Below, piece after piece: positions 9,105 through 19,000 of a stretch of 64,000 bases of DNA. Each line of letters opens with the position of its first letter. Within the stretch, counting starts at the first letter, position 1. The position numbers and the translations under genes were made by a program. The notes beneath the pieces are model-generated. The model was not told the DNA's origin and ran no database searches. It worked only from the letters and a program-made list of their open reading frames with translations. The stretch covers positions 62,001 to 126,000 of the forward strand of contig NZ_JARVKW010000004.1 of the NCBI RefSeq assembly GCF_029813775.1, written 5' to 3'. Source of the DNA: Streptomyces sp. DH24 (lineage in GTDB: Bacteria > Actinomycetota > Actinomycetes > Streptomycetales > Streptomycetaceae).

Positions 9105-10088
9105 GTGCAGGGACGACGGACAGTACGGGTACGGAACCGGAGGTGGCCGCGGACGACGGGCGGCATCGACATCGACAGCGTAGGCAGCAACCACGGCGGC
9201 GGCAACGGCCGCGACGGCAGTCATGCCGGTGGTCCTGACGGCGACGACCTGGCCGCCTGTGAGCCGGACCGGGAGCCCGACCCCTCGGACAGTCTGCGTA
9301 CCTGGGGTGCCGTCCAGCAGGCGCTGCGCGAGCACGCGGGGTACAGCAGGGCCGAGTTCGCGGACCTGGTGCGCTTCTCCAAGCACACCGTGGAGTCGGT
9401 GGAGTTGGGGCGGCGGATGCCCGACGAGTCGTACGTGGTGCGGTCGGAGGAACTCCTCGGGAACACCGGGGCGCTGCGGAAGTCGTCGAAGTACGTGACG
9501 CGGGGGCGGGGGGATGTGGGACTCGCGGCGTGGTTCCGGGAGTGGGCCCGGCTGGAGCGGGTGGCAGTGAGCCTGTGTACGTATGAGTGCAGGCTGGTGC
9601 CGGGGTTGTTGCAGTCGGAGGGGTACGCGCGGGCGGTGTTCGAGGGGACCGTTCCGGTGGCGCCGGACAACCAGTTGGAGGACTTCATGGCGAGGCGGAT
9701 GGAGCGGCAGCGGATGCTGTTCGAGCGGCCGACCACGCCGTTCAGCTTCATCGTCGAAGAACACGTCTTCCGGCGTCGGTTCGGGGACAGGGGGCAGATG
9801 CTGGAGCTGTTCGACCATGTGCTGGAGCGGAGCGCACCACGCAACGTGACGCTTCAGATCGTGCCGTTGGAGGCCGAGCTCCACGCCTGCCTGGACGGTC
9901 CCGTGCGGCTTGTGGAGACCCCGAAGGGCCAGCGGCTCGCGTACTCCGAAGGGCAGCAGAACGGCCGCCTGATCTCTGACCCGAAAGAGGTGAGCCTGCT
10001 GTACCAGCGCTATGACACACTGCGCTCGCAGGCCCTGAACGCCAAGGACTCGCGGGGTCTGCTGGAGCGACTCCGAGGAGAGCTATGA
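9105..10088 (+). CDS. XRE-family regulator with DUF5753 ligand domain
   Basis: This protein is about 327 residues from the GTG at 9105. An upstream GTG at 9012 would give 358 residues but lies only 28 bp from the divergent gene, so the start is uncertain. The helix-turn-helix spans REHAGYSRAEFADLVRFSKHTVESVELGRRMP. It is followed by the DUF5753 domain with the typical YECRLVPGLLQSEGYARAVF and the C-terminal SDPKEVSLLYQRYDTLRSQAL. Streptomyces regulators of this kind are encoded next to DUF397 proteins and anti-sigma-like ATPases and influence development and antibiotic production. The stop overlaps the DUF397 start (ATGA). Confidence 0.8.
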   Translation: MQGRRTVRVRNRRWPRTTGGIDIDSVGSNHGGGNGRDGSHAGGPDGDDLAACEPDREPDPSDSLRTWGAVQQALREHAGYSRAEFADLVRFSKHTVESVELGRRMPDESYVVRSEELLGNTGALRKSSKYVTRGRGDVGLAAWFREWARLERVAVSLCTYECRLVPGLLQSEGYARAVFEGTVPVAPDNQLEDFMARRMERQRMLFERPTTPFSFIVEEHVFRRRFGDRGQMLELFDHVLERSAPRNVTLQIVPLEAELHACLDGPVRLVETPKGQRLAYSEGQQNGRLISDPKEVSLLYQRYDTLRSQALNAKDSRGLLERLRGEL

Positions 10089-10273
10089 GCACGAGGCCGG
10101 AACTGGCGTGGTTCAAGTCGAGCTACAGCGGCAGTCAGGGTGACGACTGCGTCGAGGTCGCCCTCACCGAACAGGCCATCTGTGTACGGGACTCCAAGGA
10201 CGTGGCGCGCCCTCACTTCGCGGTGGGGCGTGAGGGGTGGTCGCGGTTTGTGGGGTTCGTGACGGAGGTTTGA
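10085..10273 (+). CDS. DUF397 small protein
   Basis: This is a 62-residue DUF397 protein with the signature ELAWFKSSYSGSQGDDCVEVA and VRDSKD. It overlaps the XRE regulator by ATGA. DUF397 proteins (related to Scr2/BldB-neighbour genes) form toxin/antitoxin-like or antagonist pairs with their cognate XRE partner in some Streptomyces cases. Here only the gene arrangement supports such a link. Confidence 0.85.
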   Translation: MSTRPELAWFKSSYSGSQGDDCVEVALTEQAICVRDSKDVARPHFAVGREGWSRFVGFVTEV

Positions 10274-10302
10274 GCGGCGTAGGCGTCGACGAACGATGAC
10301 CG

Positions 10303-10338
10303 GTGATGCGGGAGCGGTGCCGCCCGATCCCGCATCAC
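10303..10338 (+). terminator. Stem-loop terminator after the XRE/DUF397 operon
   Basis: A perfect 11-bp stem pairs GTGATGCGGGA (10303-10313) with TCCCGCATCAC (10328-10338) around a 14-nt loop. It lies 30 bp past the DUF397 stop. There is no U-tract, as is usual in Streptomyces. It could also act on the convergent UvrD gene ending at 10450. Confidence 0.6.
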
Positions 10339-10449
10339 ACCGGCGGCAATGCCGCGTACCGAACTGCGTACGCCCAACTGGGGCCGGGGCCCTTCCCGTG
10401 CCCTGGCACAGGCCGGGAACGGGCTCTCAGGTGGGATGGCAGAGTTCCG

Positions 10450-13215
10450 TCAGCTTTCGCGACTTCGGCAGATGCCAGCGAAGTCGCAGCCGGCGCAGGA
10501 CGAACACCAACTGTCCAGGCGGGGTAGCCGGTTGGTGCGCAAGGAGTCCGCAGCCTCCGTGACCCGCTTGCAGAGGTCGGTCATGACCTCGGGGTCCACC
10601 ATTTCGCGCGTGTCACGTCCCGCCTTATCAAGGTTGAGGACCTCAACGACATCCGCGTTCTGGCCCGTCAGCTCCCGGTATCCGAGTACGTACAGGTGCA
10701 GTTGGTCACGGGTGAGGTTTTCGGCCTGAGCGCGCTCGCTCGACTTGAAGTCGACGACCGACGTCTCGTTCGTGTCCAGTCGCTTGATCAGGTCGACGCG
10801 GCCGGTGACGGTGACGCCGGGGACCGGGTGGATCTCGACGGGCTGCTCGGAGTATCTCGTCTGGTGCAGGGTCGCGCCGTGACGTTCCAGGTAGCGCCGC
10901 ACGGCCGTCTCGGCGGCGGGGCGGAGCTGGTCTGCCGCAGCCTTGTTAGCGAACGGGAGGTTGAGGTGACGGTCCACCAGGTCCTCCGCCTCCTCGGGGG
11001 CGGCGATGTCGCCCTCGATGGCCCGTTTGTGGATCTCCGCCATGACGTCGTGGAGCGACTTGCCGAAGCCGAGTTCTTTCTGCAGAGGCGAGTCGAAGCC
11101 GTACAGAAGACGGAGCTTGAAGGAATACGGGCACTCGAAGAGGTACTTCAGGTCCGAGAAGGACATGACGACCTCGGGGATACCGCGCATGGCGGTTGGT
11201 GTGAGCCGTCCGTCGGAGGAAGGGCGGACCTCGCGGGTCAGGACGGTGTGCACCTGCGTGGCCTCGTTGAAGAAGTCCGAACGCTTCTTGCCTGTGCGCT
11301 TCTCCGTGGGGGCGAAGGAGAGTGCCAGGTACTTCTGGGCGCGGGTGACGGCGACGTAGAAGAGGCGTCGCTCGTCGGCCTTGGTGCCTCGGTAACGGTC
11401 GGCACCGGGAACGAGGTCCGCCTCCACCACATGGAAGACGTTGGTACCGCCCCGGCGGGAGGCGGGGAAGGTGTTCTGGCGCAGGGCAGGAAGGAAGACG
11501 GCGGGCCACTGCATGCCCTTGGCCTGGTGGACGGTGGCGATGACGACGGCGTTGGGCTGGGCGTAGCCGTTGTCCCCGTCGGACTCCTCGTAGTAGTCGG
11601 GGGCCTGGTACTCGACCCACTTGGCGAACGCGTCGAACCGCTGCTGGGGCTCGCTGGTGAGGTGGATGCGCTCGAAGTCCCCGATCGCGGTGGAGAAGCG
11701 ACCGAGGTTGTAGTAGACGAGTTCGCCCCGCTCGCGCGGAACACGCTCCTCGCGCAGCTCGACGGCTTCGAGGAAATCAAGGAAGACGCCTTGGAGCGTG
11801 GTGGAGTCCCAGGGCTTGGACGCGTCCCACCGCATGGCCGCGGTGAGCACGGGAAGTCCGGCGCGGACATCGCCCTCCGTGAGCCCGACGCCGGCGTCGA
11901 CCCATGCGTCGATCACGTCCTGCTCGTCGGCCTCCCCCGCGACGAACCGGAAGCAGCTGACGGCCGCTTGGACTTCCGGTGTCTCGAAAAGCTTGGTCAG
12001 GCCCTTGATGACATACGGGATGTCGCGGCGTCGGAGCTCTTCGACGAGCGGGCCGGCGTCGGCCTTGACGGAGCGGAACAGGACGGCGAAGTCGGACCAG
12101 TCGAGTCCACGCGGCTCACTTCCCTCCCGGTCCTGGAACGGGACGCCGCGCAGCCGCTCCATGCGGTCTACGAGCCAGCCGGCCTCCGCCTCCGTGTCCG
12201 GGAATTCGAGTGCCAGCAGGTCGCCGCGCTCGAAGGTCTGGTGGCCCGCCGCCGTCATCGCCTTGTTGAGGCGTTCGCCAGGCGGAATCTGCTCGACGAC
12301 TCGGCGTGCGAGGTCGACGATGGCGGGGCTGGAGCGGAAGTTCTCATTCAGCGTGGCTCGGCGGACGCCCGGGTAGCGGTTCTCGATCGTGAGGATGTTC
12401 TCGACGGCACTGCCGCGCCACTGGTAGATCGTCTGGTCGTCGTCACCGACCACGCAGAGGTTCGCCCCGTGGCGGGTGAGTCCGCGGATCAGCTGCTCCT
12501 GGACCGGGTTGGTGTCCTGGTACTCGTCGACGACGACGTACCTGACGGTCTCCTTGACATGCCGCTGGAGGCTCAGGACGGACTCGTCGCCCTCGTCGTT
12601 GTCGTCGTTGAGTAGGACCGCGGTGTTGTGGAGGATGGCTGTGTAGTCGAAGTACGCGCGGTCGCTGAGCAGTTGCATGTATTTGTCGAGCCCGTCCGCC
12701 ACGTCGGAGCGGAGCCCGTCCAGATCCACGTCGTCCTCCCGGAGGATCGACATGACCTGCTGGTACAGCTTGGAGTTGACCCAGCGCCGCAGGGGCTTCG
12801 GGGTTCCCTGGACGATCGCGTTCGTCGTGGTCAGCCCTGACTGGGTACTGTACTTGTCGATGATCAGGCGGGTCTGCACGTCGTTGAGGACGTTGTACTT
12901 GAACGCCTCGGGCACGTGGCTGTGCAGCAGGTCGAGGGCGTAGCCGTGCATGGTGCCGATGTACATCTCGGCGAGGCCGTGCACCTCGCCGTGGAGTTCA
13001 CGGATCCGCTTGTGCACACGTTCCTTCAACTCGCCTGCGGCCTTCTCGGTGAAGGTGAAGGCGACGATGTTCCTGGGCTGGACACCGGGCCGCCCGATCA
13101 GGCGGGCGATCCGCTGCGAGATCACCTCCGTCTTGCCGGAACCGGCGCAGGCGACGATGAGGAGGTTGTCGTCGTGGGTGTCGATGGCGGTGCGCTGGGC
13201 GTCCGTGAACTGCAC
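10450..13215 (-). CDS. UvrD-type SF1A helicase fused to Cas4-like Fe-S nuclease
   Basis: The GTG at 13215 follows an excellent GGGGGGA site 5 nt upstream and gives 921 residues. Longer starts to 13314 are possible but add low-complexity sequence. The N-terminal two-thirds is a UvrD/AddA helicase: Walker A ACAGSGKTEV at 22-31, a DEYQDTNPVQ motif II, VGDDDQTIYQWRG motif III and VATVHQAKG motif V. The C-terminal domain is a PD-(D/E)XK nuclease with GRVDLIKRL, VVDFKSS and a QLHLY motif. Four cysteines fit a Cas4/AddB-type 4Fe-4S staple: C in FECPYSF (about 696), then CAGCDFAGIC (C-x2-C-x5-C) at the end. AddAB/AdnAB-like proteins unwind and degrade DNA ends. Here helicase and nuclease are one chain, with no second subunit next to it. 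It lies 116 bp downstream of the methyltransferase gene. Confidence 0.85.
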   Translation of the reverse strand: MQFTDAQRTAIDTHDDNLLIVACAGSGKTEVISQRIARLIGRPGVQPRNIVAFTFTEKAAGELKERVHKRIRELHGEVHGLAEMYIGTMHGYALDLLHSHVPEAFKYNVLNDVQTRLIIDKYSTQSGLTTTNAIVQGTPKPLRRWVNSKLYQQVMSILREDDVDLDGLRSDVADGLDKYMQLLSDRAYFDYTAILHNTAVLLNDDNDEGDESVLSLQRHVKETVRYVVVDEYQDTNPVQEQLIRGLTRHGANLCVVGDDDQTIYQWRGSAVENILTIENRYPGVRRATLNENFRSSPAIVDLARRVVEQIPPGERLNKAMTAAGHQTFERGDLLALEFPDTEAEAGWLVDRMERLRGVPFQDREGSEPRGLDWSDFAVLFRSVKADAGPLVEELRRRDIPYVIKGLTKLFETPEVQAAVSCFRFVAGEADEQDVIDAWVDAGVGLTEGDVRAGLPVLTAAMRWDASKPWDSTTLQGVFLDFLEAVELREERVPRERGELVYYNLGRFSTAIGDFERIHLTSEPQQRFDAFAKWVEYQAPDYYEESDGDNGYAQPNAVVIATVHQAKGMQWPAVFLPALRQNTFPASRRGGTNVFHVVEADLVPGADRYRGTKADERRLFYVAVTRAQKYLALSFAPTEKRTGKKRSDFFNEATQVHTVLTREVRPSSDGRLTPTAMRGIPEVVMSFSDLKYLFECPYSFKLRLLYGFDSPLQKELGFGKSLHDVMAEIHKRAIEGDIAAPEEAEDLVDRHLNLPFANKAAADQLRPAAETAVRRYLERHGATLHQTRYSEQPVEIHPVPGVTVTGRVDLIKRLDTNETSVVDFKSSERAQAENLTRDQLHLYVLGYRELTGQNADVVEVLNLDKAGRDTREMVDPEVMTDLCKRVTEAADSLRTNRLPRLDSWCSSCAGCDFAGICRSRES

Positions 13216-13287
13216 TGTTCCCCCCGAAGCTGGCTGTTGTGCTGGTGCGGTGACGTGGTGCTTTCGTGTGGCGTGGTCGGTGGTGGG

Positions 13288-13318
13288 TGGGGTGCGTGCC
13301 GTGGCGGTACGCACCCCA
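13288..13318 (-). terminator. Stem-loop after the methyltransferase gene
   Basis: TGGGGTGCGT (13288-13297) pairs perfectly with ACGCACCCCA (13309-13318) around an 11-nt loop. It starts 14 nt beyond the methyltransferase stop on the minus strand. It probably ends or attenuates that transcript before the UvrD-nuclease gene, which would then need its own promoter in the following 70 bp. Confidence 0.6.
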
Positions 13319-13331
13319 GCCGGTGGTGGTG

Positions 13332-16070
13332 TCAGATGTCGATGGCCTTGAGGACTTCGTCGCCGTAGTAGTTGACGACCTTGACGGCGATGCGGCCGGA
13401 CTCGGGCTTGGGGAAGGGGCGGGACTTCGTGGTGAAGAGGGTGGACAGTGCCTCGTCGTCGATCTGTCCCTTGAGCGCCTTACCGAGCCGCTCGTACGGG
13501 TTGAGCCCCGTGGACTTCCCGTTCTCGCCCGAGAAGTAGACGTGGCGAACGATGAAGGCCTCGGCGTCGTAGTCCGTGTCGATGGACCACATCATGATGT
13601 CGTCAGGACCCTCGGCGCGAACGTCACCCGTCGTCGGGTTGTAGATGTCGAGTCCCTTGATCTCGGCGACGAGCTGGCCGTCGCTCGTCTCCGTCAGCTC
13701 GATATCGGGCTCGCCGAAGACCGTGAACAGGTTTCCGGCGCCTGTGTTGGCGAGTTCGTCGCCCATGGCGAGGTCCGGGTTCATACGGACGTTGAGCACG
13801 GCCATCTTGCCGACCTGACGCTGCTGGATGACGGAGAACTCGCCTCGCTCCTGGTTGATCTCGTTGGTCGCCTCGGTCGCGGTCGCGTCGAAGGCGAAAC
13901 CGAGGATGAGCAGAAGATCGATCTCGCCGAACCGGAGGGCTTCACGGGCCGCGTTCTTGATGAAGAGGGAGTCGACGGTTCCGTACTCGGGACCAAGCGC
14001 GATACCGACGCGGGCCGGTGTCCCCTCCTCGGCGTCCTTGCGGATGCCGACAGCGGTCAGTATCCGCCCGGACACCGGCTCGACCGACTCGAACTCCAGC
14101 CGCTCGTTCCGGTAGCCGTTCTGCACGCCCGCCTTCTTGACGTGCTCCAGGATCGTCTCCTCGTACGAGGCGCCGGACGGCATCATCTCGGCGGCCTTCT
14201 CGGAGGCGGGGACATCTTGGTCGAAGGAGACGGAGCGGTGCGGCGAGAGGGACTCGACGGTGAAGGGGCCGGCGACGCGGACGGCCTTCTTGTTCTCGTA
14301 GGGGCGGTCGTACAGCGTCTCGAACTCGGCGTGCTTCTTGATCGCCTTGTCGATCTGGTCGCGGGTCATTCCCTCCTTGATGTCGGGGTTGTTCGCGATG
14401 GACTTCAGGGTGATGTGCGGAACGCGCTCGTAGACGAAGCCACGGCGGATGTCGTGCTTCGAGGGCGAGCGGTCGAGCGGCTGCTGGCTGAGTTCGGCTT
14501 CCTTGGACTTTCCTTCGGGGGAGTCGGCGAGGAGGTAGGCGGGGTACTTGGCGCCCATGATGCGGTGCCGGGCGAGTGCGATGGCTACGCGGGAGGTGTC
14601 GACAGTGATCCAGCGGCGGCCCCACTGCTCGGCGACGTAAGCGGTGGTGCCTGAGCCGCAGGTGGGGTCAAGAACGAGGTCGCCGGGGTCTGTGGCCATG
14701 AGCATGCAGCGTTCGATGACCTTCGTGTTTGTCTGGACTACGTAGATCTTGTCTGCTCCGAAACCTGCGGTTGTGGTGTCATCCCAAAGGTTATTGCGGG
14801 GGAAGGCTGGAAAATCATCGAAGTACCTTACATAGCGCAAGGTTCGACCCAGCCCCAGCAGTCGCTTGGCGTTTTTGAGGCGCTCCATCCCTTCGCGATT
14901 GGTCTTCCATCCGCCCTTCGCCGGGCGGTAGATGACATCGTCGACCGTTACCGGAAATACCGTCGTTTGCCCTACACGAGTTGTTTGGCTTGTAAGATTA
15001 TCAGCCGTGAAAACTCGACTTCCTTCGGGCGGGGTAGAAGTGAATCTTGCGCGGGTGCCGTCAGGTGTCTCCGCGAAGTTGTATCCGCTGGCGCCTGATT
15101 CTCCGAGCTGCTTAAGTACGTAGAGCTGGCGGTACTTGACGGTGTCGATGTTCCGTGCATACCAGATGACATAGTCGGCAACGGAGGCGAGCACGTTAGT
15201 GCCGCCTGCGAAGCTTCCCGCCCCAGATGTCGTCTTGAAGGCAATCAGTGAAACGAAGTTCTCAGATCCGAATACTTCATCCAGTATTGAGCGAACCAGA
15301 TGTACATTTTCGTCACCGATCTGGATGAAAATGGAGCCGGACTCGGCAAGCAGGTCGCGGGCTGATGTGAGGCGATCGCGGAGGTAGGTGAGGTAGGAAC
15401 TGATGCCCAGCTCCCAAGTGTCACGAAAAGCCTTAATCTGTTCGACTTCTCGTGTCGCATCTTCGAGCTTTCCGTCGCGCACCCGAGAGTTGTCCGCCCG
15501 AGCCTGCCAATTCGACCCGAACTTGATGCCGTATGGCGGATCGATATACACCATCTGAACCTTGCCCCGCAGATTCTCCCGCTCCGCAAGGCTCGCCATC
15601 ACCTGGAGCGAGTCGCCCAGGATCATGCGGTTGGTCCAGTTCATCTGGTGGTTGTACCAGTCGACCTTGTCCAGCTCGTCCGGGATACCGTCGTCGAAGA
15701 ACTCGGTACCGAAGAGCGAGAGTTCCTCCCCGGCGCTCTCACCTCCCTCGCTCTCCCGCCGCCTCTTCGTCTCGTCCATCAGCTGCTTGACGAGATAGCG
15801 CGGCTCGATCCGCTCCTGGCGGAAGATCGGAGGGGCCGGGACCTCCAGGTACTCGCGGTCCTGCTCGTCCTTGCCCTTCCAGACAAGCTGGGGGTCCTTG
15901 GCGAAGTCCCGCTTGCCGCGCCAGGTCATGGCAGCCTCGACCGCTTCCGTGACCAGGTCGAACGCGTCCGCCGTCGGGTTGTTCACTCGTGTTTCCTCAT
16001 GCTTTATGGCCTGCACGGCCTTGGTGCTGTTCGCGGCGGTCCTCGCACTGCGCTTCCGGGGAGCGGCCAT
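13332..16070 (-). CDS. DNA adenine methyltransferase (Mod-like, beta class)
   Basis: This 912-residue protein is the modification partner of the helicase-nuclease upstream, 5 bp away. The order of motifs is that of beta-class N6-adenine enzymes: catalytic motif IV DPPY at 177-180 (VYIDPPYGIKFGSNW), then a long target-recognition segment, then the SAM-binding motif I DPTCGSGTT at 468-476. It is much longer than a plain Mod. The C-terminal 400 residues form an extra region of unknown role, including VVNYYGDEV at the end. The DNA between about 14740 and 15570 is clearly richer in A+T than its surroundings and corresponds to the recognition segment between the two motifs. It should protect host DNA from the paired endonuclease. 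Confidence 0.88.
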   Translation of the reverse strand: MAAPRKRSARTAANSTKAVQAIKHEETRVNNPTADAFDLVTEAVEAAMTWRGKRDFAKDPQLVWKGKDEQDREYLEVPAPPIFRQERIEPRYLVKQLMDETKRRRESEGGESAGEELSLFGTEFFDDGIPDELDKVDWYNHQMNWTNRMILGDSLQVMASLAERENLRGKVQMVYIDPPYGIKFGSNWQARADNSRVRDGKLEDATREVEQIKAFRDTWELGISSYLTYLRDRLTSARDLLAESGSIFIQIGDENVHLVRSILDEVFGSENFVSLIAFKTTSGAGSFAGGTNVLASVADYVIWYARNIDTVKYRQLYVLKQLGESGASGYNFAETPDGTRARFTSTPPEGSRVFTADNLTSQTTRVGQTTVFPVTVDDVIYRPAKGGWKTNREGMERLKNAKRLLGLGRTLRYVRYFDDFPAFPRNNLWDDTTTAGFGADKIYVVQTNTKVIERCMLMATDPGDLVLDPTCGSGTTAYVAEQWGRRWITVDTSRVAIALARHRIMGAKYPAYLLADSPEGKSKEAELSQQPLDRSPSKHDIRRGFVYERVPHITLKSIANNPDIKEGMTRDQIDKAIKKHAEFETLYDRPYENKKAVRVAGPFTVESLSPHRSVSFDQDVPASEKAAEMMPSGASYEETILEHVKKAGVQNGYRNERLEFESVEPVSGRILTAVGIRKDAEEGTPARVGIALGPEYGTVDSLFIKNAAREALRFGEIDLLLILGFAFDATATEATNEINQERGEFSVIQQRQVGKMAVLNVRMNPDLAMGDELANTGAGNLFTVFGEPDIELTETSDGQLVAEIKGLDIYNPTTGDVRAEGPDDIMMWSIDTDYDAEAFIVRHVYFSGENGKSTGLNPYERLGKALKGQIDDEALSTLFTTKSRPFPKPESGRIAVKVVNYYGDEVLKAIDI

Positions 16071-16075
16071 CGTGC

Positions 16076-19000
16076 TTACTTCCCTTCCTCGTCGTTGTCG
16101 CCGTCGTGCTGCCGCCGCTGCCGGGATTCGCCCTCGGCCTCGCGCGCCGCGCTGAACAGGTCGTCGTCCCAGGGGTAGTCGTCGTCGCCCCAGTCCGCTT
16201 CGTCATCGTCGCTCTTGAGCCTGTCCACGCTCTTGAGCCCTTCCTCGCACAGACCCGTCAACGCCCCGTCGCCGTAGAGTGACTCGATCGCGGCCGCCAG
16301 GCCGGACTTGAACGTGGTCGGGTTCTGAGACAGCTCGACATAGCCCCACTTGCCGAAGCCGCCGTGATTGTTCACGGCCGCGCACCACATCCGCGCGGTC
16401 TCCGCCTTCACCGCCCGCTTGCCGGCAGACTTGCGCGAGCCCGAGACCTCCACGATCAGGTGGCGCTGCTCGTCGTCCTCGTCCCGGGGCTTCAGCCGGA
16501 CGATGAAGTCGGGCAGGTACCGGTGCGTACGTCCCGCGAAGAGGTAGGGGATCGCGAACTCCAGGTGGTCGTTCTTGACGTACGACTGCACGTTCTTGTT
16601 GCCGTCGAGCAGCGTGGCCAAAATCTGCTCCCACGTGTTGCCGTCTATCCCGTCGAGCACGACGTAGTTGACCGGCGACTTGTCCTCGTCGGCCTCGTAG
16701 ACCGCTTTGGTGGTGTAGAAGTCCACGTTGTCCGTGGAGCCTTCCGGCGCATAGCGCGCGAAGATGGGCAGCACCTTGGACGTGTTGTCGCCTTCCTGGC
16801 GGTTCAGCGCGGCGAAGAACAACTCAGCGGCCCGCTGCCGTTCCTCGGAGACCTGGGAGATGATCGCCAGGGCACGCTGGTTGTCCGTGCCGACGCAGTG
16901 TGTGATCCAGTCCTTGGCGAGCCGTACCAGATTCGGGAACATCCACGGCTTGCGTCCTCGTTTCGGGTCCTCCAGCAAGTCCAGTGCCAGTTTGGCCAGT
17001 TGGAAGGAGACCTGCTGCACACGGATGTCGCGGCCGTCGACCAGCGTGTGCCGGGCCTGCTCTCCGACGATTCCTTCCACATCGGCCCGCGTGGCGACGC
17101 CCTCGTCGACCTTGAACGGCTCCGCCTCGGTGAAGTCCGCGTAGAACTGCGCCTCCTCCACCTCCACCCGGTATCCCTCTAGGCAAGGGAAAGTGATGCG
17201 CAGGTCCTCCCGGTCCCTCATGGCCCGGACGTGCTTCGGCTCCGGTCGAGGCTTGGACTTCAGCTCCCGGTTCGGATCGGTCTGGATGAACTGGAACGGG
17301 ATGCCGTACACGTCCGCGTACTCCGGCTCAAGCAGCCCCTCCTCGTTGACCGCGTACGAGATGCGGCGCAGGCCGCGGCCCACCACCTGCTCGCACAGCA
17401 GGTGGCTTCCGAAGGCACGCACGCCCAGGATGTGCGTGACGGTGTTGGCGTCCCAGCCCTCCGTCAGCATGGACACGGACACCACGCAGCGCACGTCCTG
17501 CCCGAGCTTGCCCTTCTTGCCGACGGTGTTCAGGACCTCGCGCAGCAGGTCGGCGTCCTTCAGAGCCTCCACGTCGCGGTCCGGGAACCGGGTGCGGTAC
17601 TCCTCCTTGAACGCCTCCAGTTCCTCGGCCGCCGCTGCCTTGAACTGGGCGTCGAGCTGGGGGTTGTCGGACTCCAGCTGCGCCGAGTCGACCAGGATGG
17701 TGCGCGGGACGGCATAGCGGCGGCCCTGGGCGTCGTAGTTGGAGAAGTGTTCCAGCATGCCCGGCTTGCCGAGTCCGTCGGCGTCCGGGAGCTCACGTCC
17801 GGCGATCTGGTCGTACACCCACTTCGAGACCGTCGTGTTGTTGCAGACGATGATGAACACCGGGGGCGTGGATCCGGTGCCCCGGGTCTCCTCCTCCCAC
17901 CGCGCGAACGCCTGCGCGTAGTTCCGGTACAGGCTGTGGGCGGCACCTTCCAATACCGGGGGGAGCGTCTTGTCCGCAAGCGTCTCCGGCTTCTGGGCGC
18001 GCGTCGGCATCTTGTCCCTGATGTGCTCCCACAGGTTCAGGTACGAGACGTCCTTGTGTTCAGCGTCGTCGTCCACCGGTACACGCGGGATCTTGACGAG
18101 GCCCGACTCGATGGCGTCCAGGAGTCCGAAGTCGCTGACCACCCACGGGAAGAGGGTGCCCTCCGGGTAGCCCGAGCCGTTCAGGTAGAAGGGGGTCGCG
18201 GAGAGGTCGTAGACGGTCTTGATGCCGGTCTTGCGCATGATGTGGTTCAGTCCGTCGAACCACTGACGAGCGTGCTTGTTCTCCTCCTCGGCCTGCTTCT
18301 TCTCCTCCCCCTTCAGCTCGTCCAGGGTGACGGCACCCTCCAGGGCGGCCCCGCGAGTCTGGTAGCAGTGGTGAGCCTCGTCGTTGAAGACGATGATCTC
18401 GCCCTTGCTCCCGCCAAGATCGCGCAGGACCCGGTTGACCATCATGGGGGGCGTCTCGACGAAGGGGTCGTCCTTGGACTTGGCCAGGAGCAGCTTCTTG
18501 GTCTTGGACGCGAGTCCCTGACCCTCCCGCGTCGTCCGGAGCATGAACGTGTGGTAGTTGGTGATCGCCACCTGTGCCTGACCGAGCGCACCCCACAGGT
18601 CTGCGGGGACGATGTCCCGCTCCTTGTAGTAGTTGTTCGGGTCGGAGGGCATCAGCACGCGCAGCCGGTCCCGGATGGTCACACCGGGCGCCACCAGGAG
18701 GAAGCGCTTGGCGAACCGGCGGTCCTGCGGGCCGGCGACCTTGTTGAGGGTGTTCCAGGCGATCAGCATCGCCATCACCACGGTCTTGCCCGCGCCCGTC
18801 GCCATCTTCAGGGCGACTCTGGGCAGGCCGGCGTTGTGCTCCTGATTGGCCTCGTCCAGGTGGGCACCGATCCACGTCTTGCCGAGCTTCGTGCCCACCT
18901 CGGTCAGGTAGATGGCGGTCTCCACGGCTTCCACCTGGGCGAAGAACAGCTTCCGCTCACGGGTACCGTCCGTCCAGTACTCCAGAAGACGACGCGTCGT

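Noticed and set aside
10696..12615. Long plus-strand frame opposite the UvrD-nuclease gene
   Set aside because: The minus-strand product has complete helicase and nuclease motifs; the plus-strand product has none.
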